A stretch of DNA of 64,000 nucleotides from Marinomonas shanghaiensis (GCF_003259175.1 NZ_QGOK01000017.1:62001-126000), one strand, 5' to 3'. Numbered from the stretch's first letter, positions 18,295-29,777 are shown. The notes: a model not told the origin generated them from the letters alone. Translations and numbers: made by a program.

Positions 18295-20232
18295 ATGTTT
18301 CCTGAAATTGGTCAGTTTTCACTGATATTGTCGTTGTTTTTTGCCCTATCGTTGGCCTCGGTACCTTTGGTGGGTTACTGGAAGGGCAATCGGCTTTTGT
18401 TGGAAAGCGCTCGGCCACTGACGTTTATTATGTCGGTCTTGATATTGGTCAGTTTTATTACCTTGAGTCTGGCATTTTTGACGGATGACTTTTCGGTGTT
18501 GTATGTCAGCCAGAATTCAAATAGTCAGCTGCCTGTGTGGTATAAATTCAGTGCCTTGTGGGGCGGTCATGAAGGGTCTTTATTGCTTTGGGTACTGGTT
18601 TTGTCTGGTTGGTGCTCTGCGGTTGCCTTAAAAATAAGAGGTTTACCGGAAGACATCGGGCCTGTGGTGTTGTCTGTGTTAGGTATGGTCTGCGTCGGGT
18701 TTTTATCCTTCTTGCTTTTTACTTCTTCACCTTTTGCTCGTTTGTTACCAGATGTGCCTGCGGATGGCGGGGATCTGAATCCTTTGTTGCAAGATTTTGG
18801 TTTGATCGTGCATCCACCCGTTCTCTACATGGGGTATGTCGGATTCTCAGTGGCCTTTGCGTTTGCTGTGGCGGCGTTGATTACGGGGAATTTAAATGCG
18901 TCTTGGGCGCGTTGGGCAAGACCTTGGACAGCGGCGTCGTGGGCGTTTCTAACACTGGGGATTACATTAGGCAGCTGGTGGGCCTATTACGAATTAGGCT
19001 GGGGGGGCTGGTGGTTTTGGGACCCAGTGGAAAATGCGTCTTTTATGCCTTGGCTAGCGGGAACGGCCTTGTTGCATTCCCTTGCGGTAACGGAAAAGCG
19101 TGGTGTGTTTAAAAGCTGGACTGTCTTGCTGGCGATTTTTACTTTTAGTCTCTCCTTGCTTGGTGCATTTTTGGTTCGCTCTGGTGTGCTAACGTCGGTG
19201 CATTCTTTTGCCGCAGATCCTACACGAGGCATGTTTATTCTCGTTTTGCTCTTGGTGCTTGTTGGTGGGAGTTTGTTGCTGTATGCCATCCGAGCCTCAG
19301 AAGTGCGTTCCAAAGTATCTTTTGGTGCAACAGGGCGAGAGGCTTGGTTGCTGCTCAATAACATCGTATTAACGGTTCTGACATTAACGGTTTTATTAGG
19401 CACTCTATATCCTTTGATCTTCGATGCTTTAGGATTGGGGAAAATTTCTGTTGGTGCGCCGTATTTTAATAGTGTTTTTACGCCTATTGCGTTGTTGCTT
19501 ATGGTGTTTATGGCGGTTGGCCCTCTTTCTAAATGGCATCATACGCCGATTAATGTGCTTTTTAAGGTATGTTCTGTTGCTGCCGCTGTTGCGGTTCTGT
19601 CGGCTGGTTGGGTGGTTTATTATTATGAATTTGGCTTTATCGCTTGGCTCAGCTTGGCTGTGGCATTTTGGGTAGTGGTGTTATCTTTTTCTGATTGGTT
19701 TAGTAAGGTTTCTGCCGGAACGAAAGGCATTATTCCCCGAGCCCGACAGTTACCAAGAAATTACTACGGTATGTTGTTGGCGCATCTTGGTATGGTGGTT
19801 AGCTTGGTGGGCATCGTTTTAGTCAGTGTTAACAGTCAGGAGTCCATGTTGCGACTATCGCCAGGTGATCGAGCCACCGTGGCAGGCTATGAGTTTCAAT
19901 TTGATTCTATTGAGCAAGTAAAAGGACCCAATTATGTGGCGAGTAAAGGGCAATTTACCGCTTATCAGGCGGATAAAACGGTTGCTGTATTGCATCCTGA
20001 AAAGCGTTTTTTTACGACTCGCCAACAAGTTATGACCGAAGCCGCTTTGGATGCTGGGTTTACACGTGATTTATACGTTTCCTTAGGTGAACAGCTTGAT
20101 GATTCTGCTTGGGGAGTGCGGATTTACGTGAAATCTTTTGTGCGCTGGATCTGGCTTGGCGGTTTGCTGATGATGGCTGGTGGATTACTTGCCGCACTCG
20201 ATAAACGTTATCAAAGAAGGGCAGGAGTTTAG
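18295..20232 (+). CDS. ccmF: Cytochrome c heme ligase subunit CcmF
   Basis: Large membrane subunit of the heme-attachment complex. The 645 residues carry many hydrophobic segments and the WWD motif WGGWWFWDPVENASFMPW, plus conserved SALWGGHEGSLLLW and HPPVLYMGYVGFSV. A periplasmic domain near residues 520-605 precedes the final membrane segment. Two bases separate it from the GTG of ccmG. Confidence 0.97.
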   Translation: MFPEIGQFSLILSLFFALSLASVPLVGYWKGNRLLLESARPLTFIMSVLILVSFITLSLAFLTDDFSVLYVSQNSNSQLPVWYKFSALWGGHEGSLLLWVLVLSGWCSAVALKIRGLPEDIGPVVLSVLGMVCVGFLSFLLFTSSPFARLLPDVPADGGDLNPLLQDFGLIVHPPVLYMGYVGFSVAFAFAVAALITGNLNASWARWARPWTAASWAFLTLGITLGSWWAYYELGWGGWWFWDPVENASFMPWLAGTALLHSLAVTEKRGVFKSWTVLLAIFTFSLSLLGAFLVRSGVLTSVHSFAADPTRGMFILVLLLVLVGGSLLLYAIRASEVRSKVSFGATGREAWLLLNNIVLTVLTLTVLLGTLYPLIFDALGLGKISVGAPYFNSVFTPIALLLMVFMAVGPLSKWHHTPINVLFKVCSVAAAVAVLSAGWVVYYYEFGFIAWLSLAVAFWVVVLSFSDWFSKVSAGTKGIIPRARQLPRNYYGMLLAHLGMVVSLVGIVLVSVNSQESMLRLSPGDRATVAGYEFQFDSIEQVKGPNYVASKGQFTAYQADKTVAVLHPEKRFFTTRQQVMTEAALDAGFTRDLYVSLGEQLDDSAWGVRIYVKSFVRWIWLGGLLMMAGGLLAALDKRYQRRAGV

Positions 20233-20234
20233 GT

Positions 20235-20744
20235 GTGCGAAAACTATTATTCTTTATTCCCTTAGTGTTTTTTTTGATACTTGGTGCGGTGTTTTATTCA
20301 CAGCTTGGCAAAGATGTTCAGTATATGCCTTCTGCTTTGGTAGGAAAAAAAGTCCCCAATTTCACCTTGGTGTCTTTGGGCGATGATCAGTTGTATACCC
20401 ACAAGGATTTACCAAAGACGTCTTACTTGATTAATTTTTGGGGAACTTGGTGTCCTGCCTGTCATGTTGAGCATCCTTTTTTGATGACGCTGGCTCAGTC
20501 TGGTGTGCCTATTATTGGTATCGATTACAAAGATCAGAAAGACTCAGCGGAACAATGGTTAGAGCAAAAGGGAAATCCTTATCAAATGGTTTTGATGGAT
20601 GAAATGGGGAATTTTGGTGTTGATATGGGGGTCACAGGTGCCCCAGAAAGCTTTGTTGTGGACAGTTCTGGTGTGGTGGTTTATCGACATCAAGGTGTTA
20701 TTAATGCTGAAAATTGGCCAGACATTCAAGGCTATATGAAATGA
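20235..20744 (+). CDS. ccmG: Thioredoxin-like thiol reductant CcmG/DsbE
   Basis: Membrane-tethered periplasmic thioredoxin that keeps apocytochrome c or CcmH thiols reduced. The 169 residues include an N-terminal anchor and the active site WGTWCPACHVEHP (CPAC rather than the commoner CPTC or CPSC), with the cis-Pro region GVTGAPESFVVD. The start is GTG with AGGAG just upstream. It overlaps ccmH by four bases. Confidence 0.96.
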   Translation: MRKLLFFIPLVFFLILGAVFYSQLGKDVQYMPSALVGKKVPNFTLVSLGDDQLYTHKDLPKTSYLINFWGTWCPACHVEHPFLMTLAQSGVPIIGIDYKDQKDSAEQWLEQKGNPYQMVLMDEMGNFGVDMGVTGAPESFVVDSSGVVVYRHQGVINAENWPDIQGYMK

Positions 20745-21151
20745 TGTTCATCAAGGGGATTTTTCTAGTCTGTGGGATATGGCTATCCTTGTCTGCTGTG
20801 GCGCAAGAGCAGATGGCCTTTCGTTCAGAGTTGAACAAAACACGCTATCAAAATTTGGTCGAAGAGTTACGTTGCCCGAAATGTCAGAATCAAAACTTAG
20901 CTGACTCCAACTCTGGTATCGCGGTGGATCTTCGTGAACAGGTTCATCAGATGATCGAGCAAGGCAAGACAGATCAAGAAATCGTTGATTATATGGTCGC
21001 CCGTTATGGTGAGTTTGTGTTGTATCGACCACAGCATTCAACGGCAACATTTTTACTCTGGTATGGTCCATTTATTCTTCTAGGAATTGGGTTGGTCGCT
21101 TTTATTTTTGTGGTGAAGATAAGCCGTAAACGACGAGGGCGAGACGAATGA
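20741..21151 (+). CDS. ccmH: Cytochrome c maturation protein CcmH
   Basis: Periplasmic thiol oxidoreductase subunit that presents apocytochrome c for heme ligation. The 136 residues have a signal peptide ending near AVAQ, the conserved LRCPKCQNQNLADSNSGIA motif with the redox pair CPKC, and a C-terminal membrane helix. The start at 20741 overlaps the ccmG stop as ATGA; an ATG three bases later is equally possible. A longer upstream frame lies inside ccmG and is rejected. Confidence 0.95.
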   Translation: MMFIKGIFLVCGIWLSLSAVAQEQMAFRSELNKTRYQNLVEELRCPKCQNQNLADSNSGIAVDLREQVHQMIEQGKTDQEIVDYMVARYGEFVLYRPQHSTATFLLWYGPFILLGIGLVAFIFVVKISRKRRGRDE

Positions 21152-22341
21152 TAGTCGCATATTTGGCAATGGTTGGTCTGATCGTATTGAGTCTTACCTA
21201 TCTTTTTGGCTCGCTAACGCATCGTTTAGATAAGCATGCAGATAAAAAAGTGCGTCAAAATCCATCTGAGTTTTCTGAGATACGTCGCAAAGAGATAGCA
21301 GAAGAAGAGGACGCTGGGCGATTGACCTCGAGTGAATCGGTGCAGCTTTTAATCGATGTTGATAGTGAAACGAGTTCAACCGATGATCGACAAAAACGTA
21401 TTTTTCATCTTGATGTCAATTTTGCCCGTTGGGTCATGCTTGGTGTGGCTGCTGTCACGGTACTTGGTAGTGTCAGTCTCTATCAATGGATGGGTTATGC
21501 AAAAGAAGTGGCTTTTACACAAGATTTGCAAATGCAGCAGCTGAGTCCGCAAAAAATCACGGATTTTTTGCGGTATCGCAGTGCGCGTTATGACAGAGCG
21601 GAAGATTGGTATTATTTAGCAACGGATTATATGCAAGCTGAACAATATTCTGCAGCGGTGGAAACGTTTGAAAAGGCATTAGAAAAATTGCCTAAAAATG
21701 CCGAGGGGCGAGTGGCTTTATTGGTCGAATACGCACAGGCGATTTTTTATGCGAATGCGAATCAAAGTTCACCAAAAATGCTGGCGGTTGTTAACGCTAT
21801 TTTGCAACAAGATCCAACACAAGTGACCGCTTTGGATTTGAAGGGTGTGGCAGATTTTGCCCAACAAAACTATCTAGGGGCCATACTGGCATGGCAAGAA
21901 GCGATTCGTTACAGTGTTCATTCTAGGGAACGTTTAGCCTTGCTGTCGGCGATCAATAAGGCCAGAGAGTTAGGGCAAATTGATTACCAGCAGGTGGCTC
22001 CCATTATTACCGATCAATTGGCGGTAACGCTTGATTGGGAAGCGACCAATTACCGTTGGCAGAAAGACGATGTTTTACTGGTTTATGCTGTGATGGATGG
22101 GCAAAAAATGCCGTTGGCGATACAAAGGGTATTTCCAGAGGATTTGGAGCAGCCTATTTTGTTAACCAATTTGGATGCGATGATGCCAACGGCCACGCTG
22201 GCCAATGTTGAAAAGGTCGATTTGGTCGTGAAATTATCGAATATTAATGACAATGATCTGACAAAAGGTCGAATTATCGGTATAAAGCATAGTCTACTGA
22301 TAAATAGTCGTGAGATTTTCGTAATCAAGGTGGCCTTGTAA
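21148..22341 (+). CDS. ccmI: Cytochrome c biogenesis TPR protein CcmI
   Basis: CcmI is the apocytochrome c chaperone of the CcmFHI complex. The 397 residues have an N-terminal membrane helix, an acidic cytoplasmic loop, a second membrane helix near 95-115 (FARWVMLGVAAVTVLGSV), TPR-like repeats (about 145-245, DWYYLATDYMQAEQYSAAVE) and a C-terminal beta domain. ATGA overlap with ccmH. It closes the operon. Confidence 0.92.
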   Translation: MIVAYLAMVGLIVLSLTYLFGSLTHRLDKHADKKVRQNPSEFSEIRRKEIAEEEDAGRLTSSESVQLLIDVDSETSSTDDRQKRIFHLDVNFARWVMLGVAAVTVLGSVSLYQWMGYAKEVAFTQDLQMQQLSPQKITDFLRYRSARYDRAEDWYYLATDYMQAEQYSAAVETFEKALEKLPKNAEGRVALLVEYAQAIFYANANQSSPKMLAVVNAILQQDPTQVTALDLKGVADFAQQNYLGAILAWQEAIRYSVHSRERLALLSAINKARELGQIDYQQVAPIITDQLAVTLDWEATNYRWQKDDVLLVYAVMDGQKMPLAIQRVFPEDLEQPILLTNLDAMMPTATLANVEKVDLVVKLSNINDNDLTKGRIIGIKHSLLINSREIFVIKVAL

Positions 22342-22406
22342 TTGAATCCTAAGGCGCTTCGTTTGATAATACAGTCAACTTTAATTGATGCTATTCGGAA
22401 TGTGTA

Positions 22407-23435
22407 ATGGAATTTAGCTTGCGTGAATGGCTGATCTTGATTGGGGTCCTCATTATTGTTGTGATCCTCATAGATGGATTTCGTCGATATAAAAAAGGGC
22501 AAGAGCATGCCCAGGCAGAAGATGGCTTTGCCGATAACCATAAATCACATGATGCATTGGTTCGGCAAAGAGCCACCATGGGGCATGGTAAAATGTCGGC
22601 TAGAGTCGCCAGACCTTCTGCAGACCCTATTTCTAATGCCTTTGAAAATGCTAGGAAAACAGCTAAGTCGCCTTTAACAGATGTTCCTCATAAGGTGGAC
22701 TCGGGTCCAGAGTTGGATCGAGGCGAGGATTTGCTTCTCGATGAGCTAGCGTCTTTAGTGCCTGAGCGAGATTTTGGCGATTCTGCGGTCTCTGAACAGA
22801 ATTATTCAGATGATGGTTTCTATGAGCATGACGATCTTAATCTTGATTTTACGCCAGAGGCCAATCGTCGCAGCGATTATACTGATGATGTGGACTATGA
22901 GCGCAGCTATTCAGAAATCGATATCGATCAAATAACACCAAGTCATTTGGTTGATGACGTTGACGGTATAGAGGATAAACAAGACAAAAGTATTGTTGAG
23001 ATTGAAGAAGTCATCGTGATTAACGTGTTTGCTCCAGAAGGACAGAGTTTTTCAGGAATAGAACTGCTTCAATTGATCTTAAATTGCGGTATGCGTTACG
23101 GTGAAATGGATATTTTCCATCGTCATGAAGATGGCTTCGACCGTGGGCGCGTGCAATTTAGTATGGCAAATGCCATTGAACCAGGCACCTTTGATCTAGA
23201 AACCATGGGCGAGGGTGACTGTCCTGGTGTGAGTTTCTTTATGGGGCTGCCTGGGCCAAAAAATAGCATGAAAGCGTTTGATTTTATGTTGGAAACGGCA
23301 CAAGCCTTAGTGCGCAACTTAGGCGGTGAGCTGCGTGATGAACGTCGTTCTCCAATGAGCGACCAAACTATTGCCCATTGTCGTCAGCGAATACGCGACT
23401 TTGAGCGCCGTCGGTTAATGCGCAGTAAGCAGTAA
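22407..23435 (+). CDS. zipA: Cell division protein ZipA
   Basis: ZipA anchors FtsZ at the inner membrane during septum formation. The 342 residues start with a membrane anchor (REWLILIGVLIIVVILIDGF), followed by a basic stretch, a long acidic linker and a C-terminal ZipA/FtsZ-binding domain from about residue 200 (VIVINVFAPEGQSFSGIELL, then GVSFFMGLPGPKNSMKAF). It is followed by a strong terminator and then ligA, the usual zipA-ligA neighbourhood in gammaproteobacteria. Confidence 0.96.
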   Translation: MEFSLREWLILIGVLIIVVILIDGFRRYKKGQEHAQAEDGFADNHKSHDALVRQRATMGHGKMSARVARPSADPISNAFENARKTAKSPLTDVPHKVDSGPELDRGEDLLLDELASLVPERDFGDSAVSEQNYSDDGFYEHDDLNLDFTPEANRRSDYTDDVDYERSYSEIDIDQITPSHLVDDVDGIEDKQDKSIVEIEEVIVINVFAPEGQSFSGIELLQLILNCGMRYGEMDIFHRHEDGFDRGRVQFSMANAIEPGTFDLETMGEGDCPGVSFFMGLPGPKNSMKAFDFMLETAQALVRNLGGELRDERRSPMSDQTIAHCRQRIRDFERRRLMRSKQ

Positions 23436-23442
23436 GATGAAT

Positions 23443-23470
23443 CAAGGCCCTAAGGGGCCTTGTTTTTTTT
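23443..23470 (+). terminator. Rho-independent terminator after zipA
   Basis: A perfect 8-base stem (CAAGGCCC / GGGCCTTG) with a 4-base loop TAAG is followed directly by eight T. It lies eight bases after the zipA stop and ends before ligA. Confidence 0.93.
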
Positions 23471-23514
23471 GCTGTTAATATTTAATACAAGTCAGAAGAA
23501 ATCGAGTTTATTGA

Positions 23515-25554
<2,040 letters not shown>

Positions 25555-25791
25555 TTGGATACGCTAATACCTTACGATTCGTTGGCCCCAGATACCTTAG
25601 ACACTATTTTGGATGATATCGTATCTCGTGACGGCACAGATTATGGCGATTATGATCTGTCTGTTGCGCAAAAACGTGATCAGGCGCTAAGAGCATTACG
25701 AAGTGGAGACGCTGTATTGTTGTTTGATACAGAGAGTGAAACCATCAAGATGATTCCGAAAAGCGAATTGAATAACTACGATCTCTTTTAA
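25555..25791 (+). CDS. YheU/UPF0270 family small protein
   Basis: A 78-residue protein resembling E. coli YheU: an N-terminal IPYDSLAPDTLDTILDDIV, then VSRDGTDYGDYDL, and a C-terminal GDAVLLFDTESETIKMIPKSEL. Function is unknown. It starts with TTG immediately after the ligA stop, so it is probably translationally coupled to ligA. The stop lies inside a long hairpin. Confidence 0.85.
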   Translation: MDTLIPYDSLAPDTLDTILDDIVSRDGTDYGDYDLSVAQKRDQALRALRSGDAVLLFDTESETIKMIPKSELNNYDLF

Positions 25792-25803
25792 GATCGTAGT
25801 TAT
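25772..25803. terminator. Long hairpin at the yheU-like 3' end
   Basis: Thirteen perfectly paired bases (ATAACTACGATCT / AGATCGTAGTTAT) with a six-base loop enclose the stop codon of the yheU-like gene. Neither side has a good T-tract. It sits between convergent yheU-like and cysE genes, so it may act as a bidirectional transcript end or protect the 3' end. Confidence 0.55.
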
Positions 25804-25814
25804 TGTTGATTCGA

Positions 25815-26642
25815 TTACTCCACGCAATCGCGAACACAATGATTGATATTATGGTCCATGACTCGGGATGGCTCTTCTCCCGTATTACGCCCAACGATTT
25901 TGGCTGGCACGCCAGCAACCGTTGTGTGGTGCTCAACCGGTTCTAGCACCACGCTACCCGCCCCAATTTTCGCGCCTTCACCCACTTCTATATTGCCAAG
26001 AATTTTCGCACCTGCACCAATGAGCACACCGGAACGTATTTTAGGGTGACGATCACCGTGCTCTTTCCCTGTGCCGCCTAGCGTGACGGATTGCAAAATA
26101 GAGACATTGTCTTCAATCACACAGGTTTCACCTACCACAAGCCCTGTGGCGTGGTCTAACATCACGCCACAGCCTATGGTTGCGGCTGGGTGTATGTCGA
26201 CACTAAACACCATAGACATCTGTCCTTGTAAATAAAGGGCTAAGCTCTTACGGTTGTTTTTCCATAACCAATTAGCAACACGGTAGGTTTGTAGCGCATG
26301 AAAACCTTTAAAAAATAACAGTGGTGTTGTAAAAGTATCACACGCTGCATCACGTTCTTTTATGGCTAAAATGTCTTGCTCGATGCAACGTACAATGCCA
26401 GAGTGAGTGTCTGCCATGGCTTCTTCGAATACTTCTCGTAATACCATAGCGGGAATTGATATGCTATCTAGCTTGCTGGCCAGTAAAAAGCTTAAAGCCG
26501 AACACAATGAATCATGGCGTAAAATAGTGGTATTAAAGTAACTGGCTAAAATAGGTTCGTCCAGAGCAAGTTTTTTGGCTTCTGCTTGCAAAGATTGCCA
26601 TAAATTGTCAGAAGTCACAGCATGATGGATTGTTGTACTCAA
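25815..26642 (-). CDS. cysE: Serine O-acetyltransferase CysE
   Basis: First step of cysteine synthesis: acetyl transfer from acetyl-CoA to serine. The 275 residues match E. coli CysE over the full length: helical N-terminus, then a left-handed hexapeptide beta-helix with DIHPAATIGCGVMLDHATG, VVGETCVIEDNVSILQSVTL and GGTGKEHGDRHPKI. The catalytic His/Asp pair is in MLDHATG. The start used is TTG, with AGGTG eight bases upstream; no ATG exists near the conserved N-terminus. Confidence 0.94.
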   Translation of the reverse strand: MSTTIHHAVTSDNLWQSLQAEAKKLALDEPILASYFNTTILRHDSLCSALSFLLASKLDSISIPAMVLREVFEEAMADTHSGIVRCIEQDILAIKERDAACDTFTTPLLFFKGFHALQTYRVANWLWKNNRKSLALYLQGQMSMVFSVDIHPAATIGCGVMLDHATGLVVGETCVIEDNVSILQSVTLGGTGKEHGDRHPKIRSGVLIGAGAKILGNIEVGEGAKIGAGSVVLEPVEHHTTVAGVPAKIVGRNTGEEPSRVMDHNINHCVRDCVE

Positions 26643-26746
26643 GGGGTATTCACCTATATCAATTCACGTTTAGAATGTAGGTTATAGGGTTAGGGTTAAA
26701 CAATACAAGGGGCAATGTGAAGATTGCTTAAAAAGATGGAGATAAT

Positions 26747-27076
26747 ATGTCTAAAAAAAATGTTGCTGATGCATTGCATATCTTTTACGAATTAAATGCT
26801 GCGTTTTCTGATGCGTATTGGGAAACCAACGATATTAATCAAAAAGATCGCTTTTTTGCGATGAAAAGCATATTGCAAGACGAGCTAGATGAATTGCATA
26901 AGTTGAGTCTACAGGATCATGTGTATCCTTATGAGCCAATTAACCCAAGTTTACTGCTGTTGAGTGATAAGTTGCGGACATTGCTGCCAGAGCTTAATAA
27001 CTATGTGTTCCGCCCTCAAACCTCCAGTCGATTTGTGGACCTTATTCCCAGCGCTTGTGAGCTGTTTGAGTCGTAA
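26747..27076 (+). CDS. Hypothetical protein, 109 residues
   Basis: I do not recognise this family. The protein is soluble, acidic and probably helical (FYELNAAFSDAYWETNDINQ, then SILQDELDELHKLSLQ), with no cysteine-rich motif or signal peptide except one Cys near the end. GGAG occurs seven bases before the ATG, and the frame is well used, so it looks real. It is divergent from cysE and convergent with mnmC, so it forms its own transcription unit. Confidence 0.7.
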   Translation: MSKKNVADALHIFYELNAAFSDAYWETNDINQKDRFFAMKSILQDELDELHKLSLQDHVYPYEPINPSLLLLSDKLRTLLPELNNYVFRPQTSSRFVDLIPSACELFES

Positions 27077-27080
27077 GAAA

Positions 27081-27134
27081 AGCATAAGACCACTGCATCC
27101 ATTTTGTTTATAAAAGGTATGCAGTGGTAATGCT
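27081..27134. terminator. Interrupted hairpin between convergent genes
   Basis: A 10-base perfect inverted repeat (ACCACTGCAT at 27089-27098 and ATGCAGTGGT at 27119-27128) is extended outward by AGCAT/ATGCT arms after a short bulge. It lies between the hypothetical gene and the end of mnmC. The loop is 20 bases and no T-tract follows, so termination is only a guess. Confidence 0.45.
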
Positions 27135-29145
27135 ATGTGTTTTGACTGCGCTTTAAATCACGAATAATAAAGCGGCTTGGATGCAGCTTGTGACTGACAT
27201 TTTGCTCCAAAGGCGAGGGCGTGTTGGTGATTAAGCTTGCAATGAAGCAGGCGCTTAGCGGGGTCGAAATCAGTCCTCTTGAACCGTGGCCAATATTGAC
27301 GTACAGCTGTTTGTTGGGCTCAGCGAGTTTGTTTGATTTCCATTTTGCGTTTTTGCTCAGCCTAGAATATTCCCGATGATAAGCCTCTGACGATTGAATC
27401 GGCCCAACAATGGGCGTGTAATCCGGTACAGCACAACGAAAAGACACTCTGCCTTCGCAATCTTTGCTCGTAAATGTGTGTTCCTGTAAACCAAGTAGGT
27501 TTTCGAGAATGGCAAGGTTTCTATTGTGTCCTTCTTCTCGCACTGCGGTATCTTGATCTTTTAAATCATAGGTCGAACCAAAATGAATCAGTCCATCAAT
27601 CGGTGGGGACACATAACCAAACTCACATAACACCTTATCGATGTTTATTTTTTCAGCGAGTTCGCCTTTTCGTTGGCACGCCTCAATAGCGTCACTGATA
27701 TGCATTTGTGATACTTGCCCTCTAATCGGATAGATAGGCAAATGGGAGAGGTCATTGAATGCTTTACTCTCGTTAGCCGTACACAAAACAACATGAGAGA
27801 AGGTATCTGAGTGCTTGTCCGACTCAGCTTGCCAATGTGTTGCTGTGCCATTTTCCAGTTGTGTCTCGAAGGATTGCAGGTGATCCAGCTTTGTATTGAG
27901 TCGCAATTGTATGTTCGGATGAGATAATAATGCTTCACACAGTTTTTTGGGCGCTACCCAGCCAGATAGGGGTAAAAACAGGCTGCCTCTCTTTTCCGTC
28001 GCGGCTTGTAAAATACTGTGCGGATAGAGTTGCTGATCCAGTAGTTTTTGAAAGCGTTCGGTTTCTTTATCATTTTTGGGGATTTGAACAAGGCCGCATT
28101 GATCCCAAAAAGCGCCGACGCTATCCAATTTGTTGTAGAGGCGAGAGGCGTACAAATAAGCGGCAAGATAGAAACGGTTCAGAAACGTATCTTGTGTGGT
28201 GAGTTTGGGATAGAGCATACCTTGAGGGTTGCCTGAAGCACCATTCGCAATCGTGTCATCTTGTTCCCACACTTCTACTTTTATGCCTTGTTTAGCAAGT
28301 GCATAAGCGGTATTCGCGCCAGCCAGTCCGCTGCCAACTACCAATACTTTGCTGACTTCTGATCTGCTGTTGCTGCGAAGATTAAACCAGGATTTGCCCT
28401 GTGCCATACGTTCAGTCAATGGTGCTGTGATCGTATTGAGCTCACCGACAGACATCTCTCTTTTTTGTCCAAAACCTTTCACTTTACGGACATCGAAGCC
28501 AACATTTTTTAGCCCTCGACGCACAATGCCTGCGGCAGTAAAGGTGGAAAATGTGGTGCCTTGATGGCTAAGACGATGAATATGTTTAAACAGATTATCT
28601 GACCACATTTCAGGGTTTTTGCTCGGTGCAAAGCCATCTAGAAACCAAGCATCGACATCCGCATTGAGTGCTGCGAAACCGTCTTCTGCCTCTCCGAACC
28701 ACAGTGTGAGTTGGATTCGGCCTTGTTCTAGCTCAATGCGATGGAAGCCATGGCAAACGTCTGGATAAGCTTCAATGAGTGGCTTACTAAAATGCCTTAT
28801 TGAAGGCCACATTTTTAACGCATCGGCCAACATGTCCTTTGTCATAGGGAACTTTTCCACCGAAATAAAATGCAGCTGTTTATCGTCGGTTGTGCTGTTC
28901 AAAAACGCTTGCCAAGCACACAAAAAATTCAGCCCCGTACCAAAGCCCGTTTCCGCAATAACAAAGGTGTTGCTTTGCATGGACGACCAGCGTTCACTCA
29001 GGTGATTGTTTTTTATAAAGACATGGCGAGTTTCTTCGAGCCCAGACTCTTTATCGAAGTATACATCATCGAATTGGCTGGAGTGCGGTGCGCCATCATC
29101 CCCCCAACGGATGTCAGGAGGGGGGAGTTGGTAACTAGTTAACAC
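27133..29145 (-). CDS. mnmC: Bifunctional tRNA mnm5s2U biosynthesis protein MnmC
   Basis: Completes the 5-methylaminomethyl-2-thiouridine modification of wobble U34. The N-terminal domain (about 1-240) is a SAM-dependent methyltransferase with ETGFGTGLNFLCAWQAF and DAWFLDGFAPSKNPEMW. The C-terminal domain is an FAD-dependent oxidoreductase with VLVVGSGLAGANTAYALAK. The 670 residues fit the fused family. The start is GTG, giving an 11-base overlap with ppiA. Confidence 0.95.
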   Translation of the reverse strand: MLTSYQLPPPDIRWGDDGAPHSSQFDDVYFDKESGLEETRHVFIKNNHLSERWSSMQSNTFVIAETGFGTGLNFLCAWQAFLNSTTDDKQLHFISVEKFPMTKDMLADALKMWPSIRHFSKPLIEAYPDVCHGFHRIELEQGRIQLTLWFGEAEDGFAALNADVDAWFLDGFAPSKNPEMWSDNLFKHIHRLSHQGTTFSTFTAAGIVRRGLKNVGFDVRKVKGFGQKREMSVGELNTITAPLTERMAQGKSWFNLRSNSRSEVSKVLVVGSGLAGANTAYALAKQGIKVEVWEQDDTIANGASGNPQGMLYPKLTTQDTFLNRFYLAAYLYASRLYNKLDSVGAFWDQCGLVQIPKNDKETERFQKLLDQQLYPHSILQAATEKRGSLFLPLSGWVAPKKLCEALLSHPNIQLRLNTKLDHLQSFETQLENGTATHWQAESDKHSDTFSHVVLCTANESKAFNDLSHLPIYPIRGQVSQMHISDAIEACQRKGELAEKINIDKVLCEFGYVSPPIDGLIHFGSTYDLKDQDTAVREEGHNRNLAILENLLGLQEHTFTSKDCEGRVSFRCAVPDYTPIVGPIQSSEAYHREYSRLSKNAKWKSNKLAEPNKQLYVNIGHGSRGLISTPLSACFIASLITNTPSPLEQNVSHKLHPSRFIIRDLKRSQNT

Positions 29146-29686
29146 GCGTCACGCTCTCGATAATCACCGGCGTCGTCGGTACGTTTTGATAAGGCCCCAC
29201 AGTAGACGTTGGAACAGCGGAGATGGCATCAACGATGTCCATGCCTGAAATGACTTTACCAAACACCGTATAGCCTGCTGCCCCGCGCGTGCCATGATTT
29301 AAAAAGGCGTTATCGACTTGATTAATAAAAAATTGTGATGTGGCGCTATTTGGATCTTGAGTACGAGCCATAGCTAATGTGCCACGATTGTTAGCCAGTT
29401 GATTGTCCCCTTCATAAGCGACGGCTTTGTGGGTGGTTTTGCGTTCTAAGTCACTGTTGAAGCCACCACCCTGAACCATAAAGCCACGAATCACTCGATG
29501 AAAAATGGTACCATTGTAAAAGCCTTCGTCGACATATCGTAAAAAGTTTGCGACAGTTTTGGGCGCCGCAGTCTCTTCCAGATCGACTCGAATGGTACCT
29601 TGATTGGTCACGATATCGACCTCCGTCGCGTTGACTGGTGAGCAAAACGCAAGTAAAGCCAAACTGGTGATAAGAGATTTACGCAT
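29135..29686 (-). CDS. ppiA: Periplasmic peptidyl-prolyl cis-trans isomerase (cyclophilin)
   Basis: Cyclophilin-type isomerase that speeds proline isomerisation in exported proteins. The 183 residues have a signal peptide (MRKSLITSLALLAFCSPVNA) and the cyclophilin core with FHRVIRGFMVQGGGF, SQFFINQVDN and YTVFGKVISGMDIVD. Because of the signal peptide it resembles PpiA rather than cytosolic PpiB. AGGAAG lies before the ATG. Confidence 0.92.
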   Translation of the reverse strand: MRKSLITSLALLAFCSPVNATEVDIVTNQGTIRVDLEETAAPKTVANFLRYVDEGFYNGTIFHRVIRGFMVQGGGFNSDLERKTTHKAVAYEGDNQLANNRGTLAMARTQDPNSATSQFFINQVDNAFLNHGTRGAAGYTVFGKVISGMDIVDAISAVPTSTVGPYQNVPTTPVIIESVTRVN

Positions 29687-29777
29687 GGTGCTACTTCCTT
29701 ATTAAATATGTCAGCAATAATATGAGTTGTATTGTGGCGCTTTAAGGCGCCTTGTTAATTTACCGGAGAGAATGCAA

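Noticed and set aside
20714-20740. Earlier ccmH start inside ccmG
   Set aside because: The signal peptide begins at the ATG overlapping the ccmG stop.
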